From Brugia malayi (Eukaryota > Nematoda > Chromadorea > Rhabditida > Onchocercidae): DNA of 64,000 nucleotides. Shown here piece by piece: positions 13,479-28,818 of this stretch (position 1 is the first letter of the stretch; every line of letters starts with the position of its first letter). Made by a program: the position numbers and the translations under genes. The notes beneath the pieces were generated by a model. That model did no database searches. It was not told where the DNA came from and was given only the letters and a program-made list of their open reading frames with translations. The stretch is from positions 434,001 through 498,000 of the forward strand of contig NW_025062475.1 of assembly GCF_000002995.4 (NCBI RefSeq). Direction: 5' to 3'.

Positions 13479-16400
13479 TCATAAACTCACTAGACCATTC
13501 AATTTTCGAATGATTTTAGTTATCCCTTCTAAACGTTCACGATATTCATTTTGTTCTTTGATGTTGTCAACGAAGTCGTCTGCTTTTAACTGAAACAGCT
13601 GAATAAATTTGCAAAAGTTAAAAAATAGAAGAATGTTTCCATAGTTAGAAAGTGTCATCTGTCTAACTGAATAATCGTTAAAAAAAAAAAAAAGTCTGTC
13701 AAGTCTAATCTGTTAACTATTATAAAAGTAATTTTTTTCCTCTATCTGCAAATGAAATGTACAAGTGAATAAATCAAATCTTCCTTTCGATTAGTTAACT
13801 ATTATAAAACTATTTTTTTTCCCTATTTGCAAATGAAAATATACAAATGGAAAACAGAGCAGAAAAAATGACGATCAAAGTAAACAGATTAATTTTACTT
13901 CTGTTTTCAACACTTTTAACAGTGTAAAGCTAGCTGAATCAATACGGTTCAAGCGCTGTGCTTTTGTCGAGTCACATTTTTTGGATGGTCTCTGAAATTT
14001 ATATAATGATTCAATTTATATAACCACAAAAATGTTTAATGCTTAGATAGAAAGTTGTGTTAGCCATGCAAATATTTCTAAAATTTGCAGAATTTTTGTT
14101 TAGAAAATAGTCATACTTTTGCTAATCGTTTCTGACCGGATGATTTTCGAGAGCAATCCATTTTTGAATGTTTATCGTGTTTCAACTGTACTTCCATTAA
14201 ATTTGCTTCATCCATTTTCGATGATTGTGACTCTTCTTCACTTATCCATTTTAACTTGAGTCTATTTTGTAATCTATGATAAACAACGATTAAAATCAAG
14301 ATTTAAACCAATACAGAGGAAAAAAAAAACACTATCGTTAAATCAAAATTCCATATTATATGTATTGGAATAATTCAGATATCTTAAAACATACCTTAGA
14401 ACTTGCTTCTCCAATATTTTCGGGTCTCCACCGAAAATATTTGTTAAATTGGAAGCACTAACACTGTGACCAAGTAACGTGAAGCGTTGCAGACGATCTT
14501 GCCACAGAAATGTTTCTTTCACACAGAAATCCAATAGACTATGATTGTCCTAATGGAAGAGTTAGATATCAAAATGTAGGCATTTAAAAAAGACAAAATT
14601 TTCTATTAATATTTTCAAACAAACAGCTAAAAATAGAATTACAGATTTACTTGGTAAATATTAAATCTGCTGAAAAAAGAAAAAGAATCGATTAAGTGAA
14701 AAATAAAACCTTAATCAAATTTAAACTATTCATTGGCTTATTGAGAGCTAGTCTTTCTTGAAAATCCAAACGTTGAACCATCGTTAGCAAACCATCACTG
14801 TAATAGTGATAAACATTAACAGTGATATTACTTACATAGCTGAATTTCATTTGTCGAATGAAAAAAAAAAAGTAAATCCAACTTGTTATCAACATTTTGA
14901 GCCCAGTACTCTACAATTTCAGGTATAACATTAAATGGCAACATCGGTAATACATCGTTACATAGCTGTAAGCCTTTAATGTGATCCATTTTTACACAAT
15001 CAACAGTCCCCTCAATTGCCAAAAAGCTGTAGATATTCTGAAATGTGATCAATATTTACTATTATTATCACAAAAAATTCTACCACTTAAAGTTGTGTTA
15101 CTTTTGAATAATAAAGCTTAATATATTTTGCTCCCTATACAAATTCATTAATCTTCTTATTTAATTTTATCAAAATTACTTTTAATTAAACATCAACCTA
15201 TGACATTAAGATGTTTGAGGTCTTTTTTTTTTTTCTATTTTTTTATTTTTATTTTTGATATGCCTACTCGTACCGTCTCATAGCCTGAAGAACAGAGCGC
15301 TGAAAGATTTCCCTCTGATCGTATTCTGATTGTTCCTGTATAATGAAGCGCACATAGGCTAAATAATAAATGGGCATTAGTTTGATTAAATATAAAAAAA
15401 AAAGAGATAGCTTGAAAAAAAAAAAACAAACAAACAAACAAACAAACCCTTCATCCATACAAATTATAGAATCTACGTAACCGACGTTAATTTCGATTGC
15501 ATCAGAACCACATGGTACAATGATAACATTGCATAATTTATCCTATAAATATCACAAATATTTCACAATGAATATGCAATAACATACAAATTTTTTATAA
15601 AAAATTATATAATGCAGTTAAATAGACTAGAGTTGAATGAAAAAAATCTATTACCTTCATCATACTTTCCGAAATTTCCGCTTGATGATTATTCTCTGGA
15701 ACAGAAAAAAAGAAAAAATCATGAGAGTAAATGAACAAGTAAAATAAGTATCGAATAAAAATGAACTAGAAAAAGGTAGACAAAGAAGTGGTGATATTTT
15801 AGATTATCATTTGTAAAAAGGAGCAAAAGTATTACTTTTAACGAGGAAAAAAGCAAATCCAGATTCTTTGTCAGAAAGCCGCGCTGTAACGGATAGAAGA
15901 AGACTATTGACAAATGCTGGATCTCGATCTCGACATAATAATACTACTATTGACTTCTTGCTACCTGAAAATATTAAAAAACTCTCGAACTATTGAATGA
16001 TAATAATTGAAGTTTCTCGTCGAAACATGGGTAAAAATCATTGAAAGGAAAGATAAAACGCACGATAATATGTAGAAGTTTTCGTAAGTAATGTAATAAG
16101 CATATCCAGTTTGTGACACTGCAAATTGTCAGATCTTAAAGGAGTCGAGAGAAAACAAGTCTTTCTTAAAATATCTTTCGATTGAGTAATTTCTGCAATT
16201 GTTCTACTCTTGCTGCACAATGCTAAAAAAAAAAAAAAAAAAAAAGAAACAGTATTTGTAATGAAAAAGCTAATTTTATAAGCTTTCATTAAAGCATTTT
16301 GCATGATTAGCAAAGCCGCTATTTTGAGATAATTCAAAAATTACTAACCCTGAAGAGTATTTCTGAAAGCAGTCAAACCATCACACATTAGAATATCATA

Positions 16401-19400
16401 TGCTGATAGAAGTTCAAAAAAATCACAATAAATATCCGTCAAATGATCTTGCGCACTTTGTATCTTCCGTTGCAAATAATTTATTGAAAAATTCGCAATT
16501 TTTTTAATTTCATTTGTAGGAAATATACCACTTTCGTATAGTAATGATGCAATAGGTTCCATTGTCTGAAAGTAATAACAGTAAAAGAAATGAAAGAAAT
16601 TGATAATCGTTGCAAAAAAATTTTTCTCAAAAAAAATCATTTTTTAAAACTAATAAGATTTCCAGCTTTATTTTTTTTTCTAATTATCAAAATAAAAAAA
16701 CTACTACATCCCATTTGTTCGAAAACAGTTTTTATAACTTTAATGAAGATTTAATATGTGCATAAATTTGTTTCTTTGCAAAATCAGCAAAGATAATAAA
16801 CTGTAATTCATTCTTAAATAGTGTAACTATTGAATTTTGAATGATATCTGGCAAATAATATTTATGTAATTTACTTATAATTCACTAATGACTTTCAAAA
16901 AAAAGAAAAAAGAATTTAACAAAAAGAGAAAGAGATACTTTCAGTAGTTCATTGCCAATATGACTGATATCATCACTGATATTTATATAGAGTTTACACA
17001 TTTTCGGCGAAGCAAAAGTTAATGAAATTTCTTCTCTAATTGAGCTTAATGATCGAATCAAATCAATTTGAAGATTCATTACAATTAATTGCAGCTCACC
17101 AACTTTATCCAATTTGCAATCTGTATAAGCCAAAATACGAAATTCTGCCTTAAAAACGAAATCTCTCATTTTAAAACAAAGTAAAAAATTGAGTGAATAA
17201 TGAAAATGAAAGAACAATCTATAAATATGGTAATCCATTTTTATTTATTTAATGTTTAGCATTACAAATACTTGTTTACTCAATTAAAACTGAATATGTT
17301 ACTAATATAAAATTGCTCCAATTAATTCAATCCGTAACTTACTTTTTGAAGAATACAATTACGAATTAATTCCGATACAGGATGAGAACCGGAAATAGCA
17401 CGATGTGCATCTTCCACAACCATCAAGCAAATTTCCGAAAGCTCTTTTCTACCCGTGAAATCAGCAACAATACTCTAAAATTGAAAATGATACAACTTAT
17501 TAGAAGATTATCTGAAATACAATCAAATATTGATGAGAGATTTTAGACAATGTAAAAAGTTAATTAAATGTTATTTCTTTGTTTCAAAAGTAAATTTCAT
17601 TTATTTCGAAATTTCTTTATTTTTTTTTTATTCCAAAAACAGATGACATTCTTAAGTAATTAACCAGTGGTTAAGTAAAAGTGTAAAAGAGGAAAATAGC
17701 TATGACAGTTATTTATTTTAAAAGCATATTTAAATTAAGCAATTTTATTTCTTTTTTCTTTACTGATAATGAGATCACAGGAAAATTTAACTTTTACTTT
17801 ATCTTTTTTTTTATTCGAATTCATAACTTTCTCTTTCTACAAACGGAAATAGTCTGTAATTCTTACAATGAGTGTATCAATAATTAGTGATAATCACTTG
17901 ACAATCATTTCATTTTTCTAAAGATTTCATACAATAACTATTTTTAGTAATTATATTATAATTTTCAGATTGAAAGTATACGTTTCAAGATGAATACAAG
18001 AGTTCAATCCCTAGATATGTTTGAAAAGATTTCAGAAGTTGACTAGACATTCATCATAAATGATAGTTTCATCGTTGATAATTACTAATCAATGCAATAA
18101 GCATGGATAAATTCATTGTTCAAATGTTTTGATTTTAAAATTCAGCAAAAATATAAAAAAAAAAAAAAAAAATAGCAAAAAATAAATTTAGCAAAAATAT
18201 CATTAGTTATGATTATGTTACATATTTTCAAATTTCCTTTGTGATATACAGTTGTTCAAATTTGAATTAACAAAATTAACTTTTTGAGATAATTCAAATT
18301 GAAAATGTTTTCAGGAAATGAATAGCATTATAAGATTCACAAATTTATGGAAGCCAATAGGATGATATAAATAAATTGTACGATTTTCTATCTTTCACTT
18401 AGGCTTTCATGAATGATGATTAACTTTTTTTGATTAACTTTAGAACAAAATACTATAATAAAAAAAAAAAATCTAACATTTCTTCAATTTTAGTTCTATT
18501 ATTTTTAAAAGAATGGAAAATTCATTTAATAGTTGAATGTAAAATATGTAATGGAAAAGAATGTTTAGTTTAAAGCAATGTTTCAACATTCATTCACATC
18601 AAACTACTATAATTTCAGAAATTTTGAAGATTTATGAAAACCAAAGAATTTTTAATGCAATGTTTAGAGATTGATTAAAAAATATGCTACTATCGAATAA
18701 CGTGCTTATTTACGTACTAAAAAAATAAGCAATTTGATGATATAATGGATATTTTTCTTTTTTTTTTTTTTCATTAAATTTTATTTCAACTCTAATAGTT
18801 AACAAAAAAAAAAAAAACCGATTTCATAAAATAATATAAAACATTGGTACCGGCCGACCGTGCTAATAATGGTGTAAATTGTTTATTTCTCTTAAATGTT
18901 TATTCCAAAATCTTCAACACATGCTTTGAAGATGGAGAAAAGGAGAAGAAATATTTGGTACCTTATACTGTTAATTTTGATAATTTCAACCCTGCCTAGT
19001 AAAAAAAAATAAAAATAAAATAAACAAGATGATATGCCCAGAGCCATTTTATCACTCTAGAACAAAAAAAAAATTTGCAGTCATTTAATTAATCAATATA
19101 AAAAAAATCTAAGAGAAAATTTTCTTTATATCAATGAAAATTTTTGACAAAATCCTTCTTATTAGTTTACTAATCTAAAGAATTATAGATAAACTAGTCA
19201 TAATTATATTTAAAAAATTTAAATGAATGAATTCATAATACATTTCTCTTTTCATTAATCAAGAGAAAAAAAAAAAGAAAAACAAAAATAAAAATAAAAA
19301 CCTGTGCAGTAGCAAATATAATGTTCTGTTGCATCCATTCCGCATAACGATCATTCTTTTTCAAATTAGCATATACACAAATACCATGTGAATAACCCGT

Positions 19401-20383
19401 AATTTCAACGAATCGTTTTGCCGCATTCAACGATGATTCTACATTTTTACATATGCAAACTATCTTCTGCACTGGAAACCATCTGCAAAAAGAATAAATT
19501 TAAACACCTTTAACATTCATAAAAATATGTGTTGCAATTTCAATTATTATTTGTTTCACATTAATGAATTATAATTCAATCTGATGCATATTATCATTAA
19601 AAGGAATAGAAAAAAAAAAGGAAGGCATGCTCATATGAAATAATTTATATTACTTATAATCTTCAGAAAACATAAGCAAGACAGTTAATCATTACAAATA
19701 GAAATTCAAAAATATGCAAGTGAATCAAAGATAGCAAATCGGAACCATTAATCTAATAGAACCATTTCTGTATTTCAAATATTGAAATCAACGATGAAAG
19801 GGTCATATTAAAATTATTATTAATAAAAGACGAAGTAATCAACGTTGAATACATATCACCGATATTGCAGCAAATTAATACCTATGAAAATTGAGCATAG
19901 TAACGGCACTAATGAAGAAAGTATCCAATTCTTTTGGTAATGTTAACAATAAATTATTATATAAAGAATCTAAAATAAGTCTCTTCTGATAACGACAAAT
20001 GGGCATATTCACAGGATAGTATAGATAACGCACCGATAATTGCTGAGATTTCGTTAATCTGTAAAATATGATAATATGACAAACTTATAATACGAATCTA
20101 GGAAAGAATTATGTTTTTTAGCTTAAAGTTGAGAAACTCATATCAACCTGCAATATTACTAATGGATAAAATATCAATGTGTAGTGCAGGTAAGAGTATA
20201 TATGTCAAAAATTTCCATTTACTTTCGTTATTTAAAAGATTGTAAGGAAAAATTATCAAAAAAGTTGAAAAGCACTCACTTTGAGATATTTAAGTTGCAC
20301 TTTTTGTATTTACGATTAAATATCGTAGGTACCACACTTAACGTTTCTCTACTTCGGAGATGAGTAAATCCAAAAGGATCCAT
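13479..20383 (-). CDS. FANCM-family SF2 helicase-like protein with degenerate ATPase motifs
   Basis: Multi-exon gene, start ATG at 20383 (MDPFGFTHLRS), stop 13479-13481, roughly 17 exons. Order and spacing follow the FANCM/Hef/Mph1 helicase core: YYPVNMPICRYQ then FISAVTMLNFHRWFPVQKIV (exons 19882-20058 and about 19302-19483), QQNIIFATAQ, ICLMVVEDAHRAISG (about 17345-17475), FRILAYTDCKLDKVGELQ (about 17100), CHKLDMLITLL (about 16110), CNVIIVPCGSDAIEIN then VDSIICMDEG (about 15450-15543), QEQSEYDQREIFQRSVLQAM (about 15280-15350), LPMLPFNVIPEIVEYW. Known members bind and remodel branched DNA in the nucleus. Here motif I (GxGKT) reads PKELDTF, motif II DEAH reads EDAH, motif III SAT reads YTD, and the motif VI QRxGRxGR arginines are absent. 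Two joins were checked for phase and no internal stop was seen in the exons read. That favours a selected pseudo-helicase over a dead pseudogene. No ERCC4-type C-terminus seen. Ortholog versus paralog is undecided. Confidence 0.72.
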
Positions 20384-20920
20384 ATAAGATTTGTGAACTT
20401 CAATGGATTTTTATGATAACTTTAAAAAAAAAGAAACACAGACACTTGCAAGATTGGACAAGATGAGACATTGTGTTTAAGTCTATCTAAAGACAATAAT
20501 AAATCCTAAATCATTCGTTTGCTCATAAATCCTTGATGACCTGTGATTGATTATTATGGATATCAGGAATTTTAATACTTCCTCTAAAAATGGTATAATA
20601 TATAAAATAAGGAGGAAACTTTGAATTCCCCTGTTGCACCAAGATGTAAGTGGAACACAGGATCCATTGCTTAGAAGGAAAGCTAGTTTATTGAAATGAT
20701 TATAAAACAAGAAATCACAATGTACAATACACCGACAATAATATAAATCTTGATCACCTAAGTAACAAAAATTGACATGAGCTCATCTCAATCAGAATTA
20801 TTAATTTTTGGCACGACTTCCAATCTTTAAACTTCTAAATAAGCATAAGGAACTGATACACGTGATACATACAAATGGGATGAAATAAATAAAATGCACA
20901 ATGCATCAAACTACATCAAT
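20384..20920. other. Spacer between KAT5 and FANCM-like genes
   Basis: About 0.54 kb separates the KAT5 stop from the next ATG on the same strand. No independent gene seen. The size is compatible with a KAT5 3' UTR plus a short promoter, or with a nematode operon spacer. No terminator or trans-splice signal could be assigned with confidence. Confidence 0.45.
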
Positions 20921-23997
<3,077 letters not shown>

Positions 23998-24414
23998 TTT
24001 TATTAATGTAAATAAAAGAAATTATAAATCAAAACACGAATGTGTAAAAGGAATATGATAACAAAGTCTTAAATTCCCATTTAAAAAAAAAAGCTAAAGA
24101 AATTCTATACTTTTTAAAGTGAAATTCACTACTTCTACGCTATTATTAAGAATAATTTGCTAAATCCACAGGAACAGAAGTGTCGTTAAAAGTTTGAAAA
24201 ATGAAAAGTATAAAATGAACGTGGCCGTGCCATTAATTCTCACAATACTTTGAGTCCCGGGCTGTTTTTTACTTTTGCGCTTTTTTTTTTTTACTTTTAC
24301 TGTGGAATGAAAAGGTCACGAGAGGGTTAACTCATTCTCGAAAGGGTTGACATTGTTTATTATCGATAACTGATCTAAATGATAAGAAATGAATGAATAA
24401 TTCATTGATAGAAG

Positions 24415-27358
24415 TTATTCTTCAGTTGAAACAATATTCAAATCTTGCTGTAACGAAGCAATTCCTTTCATCGTATCATCATCCTCTTCTTCCTCTTCTT
24501 GCTCCTCATTTTTCATCTAGAAATGATTAAACTATTTTTAGTGGAGCAATGAAACGATGGTAGGTGCAATAATCTCAAAAACAGATATTCAATGGGCACT
24601 GTTAATGTGGGATTAGTTTATGGAAATAATCTGCGATATTGAATTAAAAAAAAAATAAGGACTGAAGAGTTAAGAATAGTAATTTTATAATTGCATTGTC
24701 TTAATTCAGAGATCGAAAATTCCTTGAGAATAATAAGAAGTAGCAGTTTTGTCAGGAATATGATAATGAGATAAGCAATGATAATAGGAATATGATAATG
24801 GCAATGATAATAAGAATATGATAAATGCAATTATAAATAATGAAGAAGGCAGTATCAGTGGTTAAAATTAGGGAGCAAACATATGCAATTATTTTACTGT
24901 CAAATGATAGACTGTAAAAAATGGATGCATGTAAGCAATTGTACTGATAAAAAGGACTGATAATAGTATGGAAGATATCTCGATGTTATCAGGAATGGAT
25001 ATAACAGTATTGAAGCAATTATCGGAATAATTATTTCTTAGGATTATCGAAATATTGATTTCTTAGAGAAAACTTAAACCTAAAATAGCCCATAGGTCAT
25101 GCAAATGAATTGTTTAGCAATTAATTAGTGGTGAAATAATGAGTATAATGAAAATAGTAATGCTGATTATGACAATTATGATAATTAGTGAAATTAAAAT
25201 GATTATAATGGAATATATGGTGACCAGATGAGTAATATTTTTATGATAAGTGAATATTATGATAATATTATACGTGCTTATGATTTATTTAGAAGATTGT
25301 ATCTCAGTTTTGTATTATCATTTCAGATATATTTGAGCATTATTTACCTGATCTTCTTTTTTTAATTGCTCTTTCATTCGTGTGCTTCTTTGAGTTTTCG
25401 CTATTTCCAATTTTTTTCCTTTTTTTCGCCGTTTTATTGATTTCTAAGAATTTTTCATTTTTTTTTTTTCCAGTTGATAGAGTTTATTTATTTCCGATTT
25501 TTTAAAATTTTCATCAGAATATGAATTGATTTGAATGAAAATAAATTATTGAAAAATTCTCACATTTAGATAATTTCTATAGTATATCCTAATAGATCAA
25601 TTGCACAAAGTTACTCTATTTTTACTTGTTATTGAGTGATTGATTGTAGGAAAAGGTTTTTTACATATTCTATTTCAAGTGCATTACAATTATATTTAAT
25701 TTCATTTAGTATTGTGAAAATTACTCTTATGATTGCTATTGATATGTCTAAAATTGATGTTTACATAATTTCAGTACCATAAAATGAATAGATGAAATGA
25801 TTTAAAAGTTTGCGTAAAATATTCACATATAAATTATAAAATATATAAAGTATTTTTCAATCATTTTATAACTATAAAAGATATCAGTTTATCAATGAAA
25901 GATATTTGAGTGATAGAATGATAATAACAAACTTACATATTGTTCATATTGAACTTGTCCATCTTTTTTCTCTTTTATATCTTTTATCCTCTAAAAATTT
26001 GCAAATGTTCATATCTTTTTTTTTTTTTTTTTTAAATGAATTTCTTTTTTTATTCAATATTTTTCTTTGATTTGTAATAAACTATTAAGATTTTGAAGTT
26101 AAAAAAAAAACAAAACAAAACAAAAATGAATGAACTTGCAACAGATTTTTCTTCCCATTTTTTGCATTTCCTATTTGTTCTTTACTTAACTGTGTCGATT
26201 GTATATCCTTCTAAAATATTTGATGAATTAGCGTAAACGAAAATATTTTTGAAAATTTTATTCCTTATCAAAACTATCAAATATAACTTTCATATACATC
26301 TATCTTACTTTTATTGCAATTCAAAAATTGCCAAAATTTTCTTTTTTATTATTTGCTTAGTCATTCTATCCAATAATTTTAATAAGTTTTGATTTCAATG
26401 AATAAATTAATATCAAAAATGAAATTAGGTAATATGAAATGAAAAAAAATTTAAGCGACACTTCTAACTTTAACTTGTCATCGTTTTTTTTTCTTTTTCT
26501 TTTTCATTCTTAATATCACTATGTAAGTATCATGATTTTTATACTATTGTTATTAGCATTGTTTTTGAAGTAGTTATTTTAAAATTTTAAATTAAAAAGC
26601 CATTTAAAAAAAATAATAGTAATAAAAAAATTTTTTTTTTTTGGGATATAGTAGCAATGAATTGATTTCATATATATTTCTAATTTAAATTTAATCGAAT
26701 TTTGTACACATTATGAATGCTACTCTGAAAGATATCATAAGCAGCAATGCATTATTTTGCTTTAACAAAGAAGGCTTGTATTGAAGGTAATTTAAAGCAA
26801 TTTATAAAGTATGCTGAGTTAACTGTTAGAAATTTACCAAAAGATTGCCCCTGCTTATTGCAAATTGAAGATATGAAATGGTTCAATAGGTAGTAAAAGC
26901 CACCTGTACTTTTAGAGGGTTACTTTTGTCCCATACTTTTCCAATATAACTTTTACATTATCGCTCACATTAGGCATGATATTCATTATAATTGCCTTAG
27001 CACCAGAAAATTAAAACGGTAAAACATACCTAAAGCAAAGAGAATTCTCTGATCTTCATGACTGCTACAAGTTCTCAGATTGTATTATCTATCAAATTAA
27101 TTTTTTTCTGGATTTTGATTATTTTAAGAAATTCTTTTCTTTTTTTTTTTGACTAACATCATTTTTTATTTGTTTCATTTGATTAGCTGTAATCGGAGTT
27201 TGTTGCAATGTTTGTTTATTAGATGCGCCAACTGCGGTAATACTTCCTTTACTCATTGCACCTTTTGGTAAGGGAGCAGGTCCAAAAGGTTGTTTTCGTA
27301 CTTCTAACTTTTTTGATTGCTGTGGTAGTAGTTTATGTTGTTCACTTTTATCTTTTAC
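24415..27358 (-). CDS. Unknown Lys/Gln/Glu-rich protein, 3' exons (5' end not found)
   Basis: I do not recognise this protein. Five exons are supported by splice signals and joint phase: 27158-27358 (201 nt), about 26135-26210, 25937-25990, 25348-25443 and 24415-24516 (stop TAA 24415-24417). Text in the first includes QPFGPAPLPKGAMSK and SITAVGASNKQTLQQTPITA. The second contains SKEQIGNAKKWEEKS. The third and fourth are highly basic. The last begins MKNEEQEEEEEDDD and ends LNIVSTEE, so the protein runs from basic to acidic. Four of the five exons join in phase 0. Between the second and third, the obvious donor at 26135 gives a stop, so an upstream GT (after AAATCT) or a missed exon is needed. 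No ATG exon was found before the BEL/Pao insertion at 28320, so earlier exons may lie on its far side. Probably nuclear or RNA-associated by composition only. Confidence 0.5.
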
Positions 27359-28319
27359 CTAAAATTTTTACGAACAAATAGTATGTGCAGTTTTGGTTCT
27401 CGAATTGATAAGGCTTTGTTTTTTGTTGTTTTCGTTTTTATTTTTTTTTTTCAATTCTTAAAAAAATAATATTTAAAATTTATTTCATTCTCAAATAATT
27501 TTAACTAGCATCGATTTTTTTTTTTTTTTTTTTGTAATACTCATTGTTGCTTATTGTAGTGCCTTCATTTACTTCAAAGCAAGGATGAAATCAACTGGTG
27601 AAATGAGATACAAAAAGAGATATAGTAGCTATTATTTTAAAACTTTCGTCAAGTTACTGTAAAAATTTGAGGTAAATCTTCCTGTTATTCTACCATGCTA
27701 CTAGTTGAAATAGAATTAAAAGAATTATAATATTACAAAAGTTACTGTTTTAACGTTTCGTTTTTTTACACACACAATTAATATAGCAAGTGTGTAGGAA
27801 ATGTTGAATATAGCATAAATAAATGATGTAATTGTCATTAAAATCATTCTTTTTCCATTAATTTTTGAAGTCTAAAATTTGATTTTTATTTAAAATTGAG
27901 ATGAAAAATTGAAAGATCGATTTAACATACAATAAGTAGCATTCAACAAAATATGAAATCAATTACATACAAACAAACAGCCACCTTCAAATGAATAATT
28001 GCGTAAAAAGGATTCCTTCTATGTGTGAATGCTATTTCTAATAAATAATCTATCATAAATATGCAAATTTCAGATCAGATCATTATCAATATCACTTTGA
28101 TCATTTTGTTTTTAGGCAAAAAAAAATTATGATACAAATATTAAAATGAGTTAACAAATGAGTTAACAATACTGCTTCCAGAGAAAAATGACAATTAAGC
28201 TATGATAAAATAAAAAGTTTGAATTAAGATTAATGCAAAATTTTCAAAAGAGACAAATTATAGGGTGTCACATATGATAAGATATGAAAAAGTGAACTAT
28301 TATTTACTGCTCATAATCT
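27359..28319. other. AT-rich stretch between unknown gene and BEL/Pao element
   Basis: Homopolymer-rich (poly-T at about 27440 and 27520). No exon of the neighbouring minus-strand gene could be recognised. It is either that gene's promoter or 5' intron sequence. It ends in the target-site copy AATCT (28315-28319). Confidence 0.5.
28315..28319. repeat. Target-site duplication AATCT (left)
   Basis: Five bases directly before the TG of the first LTR. The same AATCT follows the CA of the last LTR at 39880-39884. The 5-bp size fits BEL/Pao integrases. It shows that 28320-39879 entered as one element, later enlarged from inside. Confidence 0.93.
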
Positions 28320-28789
28320 TGTCGCGAATAATTATTTCGCGAAAACTTCTAACCAATTTCAAAGTATCATAAATCATCTCTCCTTTTTTTAAATTGTAAA
28401 CAATTCACACATGTAATTTTAATCTCCTTTTTGTAAACACATCCAATTCTTCATGCATGTAATTTTTTCTGTAAAATTGAAATTAGCTTTCATTTTAATA
28501 TCTTCTTTGTAAACACTTTAAATTCTTTACACATGTGATTTTATCTTAGACACACCCAATCCTCACTCATATAAATTCAATTCTAATAAACAAAGGGGGG
28601 TGATCATTGTCATTGTTGTCGACTACTCCTTTGTCAACCAAACTCAATTCCTCCGGTCTTATTTTTATTATAAATTCTCTTTTTTATTGCTCAGTTTATT
28701 AATAATACATTTTCGGAAAATAAAGGTTTATTAATCTTCCTACTGTATTGCAATTATTCGAATATCAACCAGGCAAACCTTTCACGACA
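28320..28789 (+). repeat. 5' LTR of outer element (470 bp, short form)
   Basis: Begins TGTCGCGAATAATTATTTCG and ends CTTTCACGACA, bounded by TG and CA. Its first 27 bases contain the inverted repeat TCGCGAA/TTCGCGA. It has a TATA-like CATATAAATTC at about 28570 and AATAAA near 28720. It differs from the 3' LTR by lacking one roughly 75-bp internal tandem unit and by at least two substitutions (GGGGGG versus GAGGGG near 28597; AAAGG versus AAAAG near 28725). Confidence 0.95.
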
Positions 28790-28798
28790 AATATTTAT

Positions 28799-28816
28799 TG
28801 GTGCCACGAGCCGGGA
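28799..28816 (+). promoter_or_regulatory. Primer binding site of outer element
   Basis: TGGTGCCACGAGCCGGGA starts 9 nt after the LTR end. The leading TGG pairs with a tRNA CCA end. The primer tRNA would end TCCCGGCTCGTGGCACCA. I do not assign the isoacceptor. The same sequence is retained in inverse orientation at about 36300-36317 in the nested copy. Confidence 0.85.
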
Positions 28817-28818
28817 AC

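Noticed and set aside
13479..20383. Plain pseudogene of FANCM
   Set aside because: Gene-length open exons without stops and correct splice sites across the exons read argue for a maintained protein, though neutrality could not be tested here.
28798..28818. Gag start at the TTG before the primer site
   Set aside because: The codons before ATG 28819 are the primer binding site read as protein. ATG 28819 is the first credible start.
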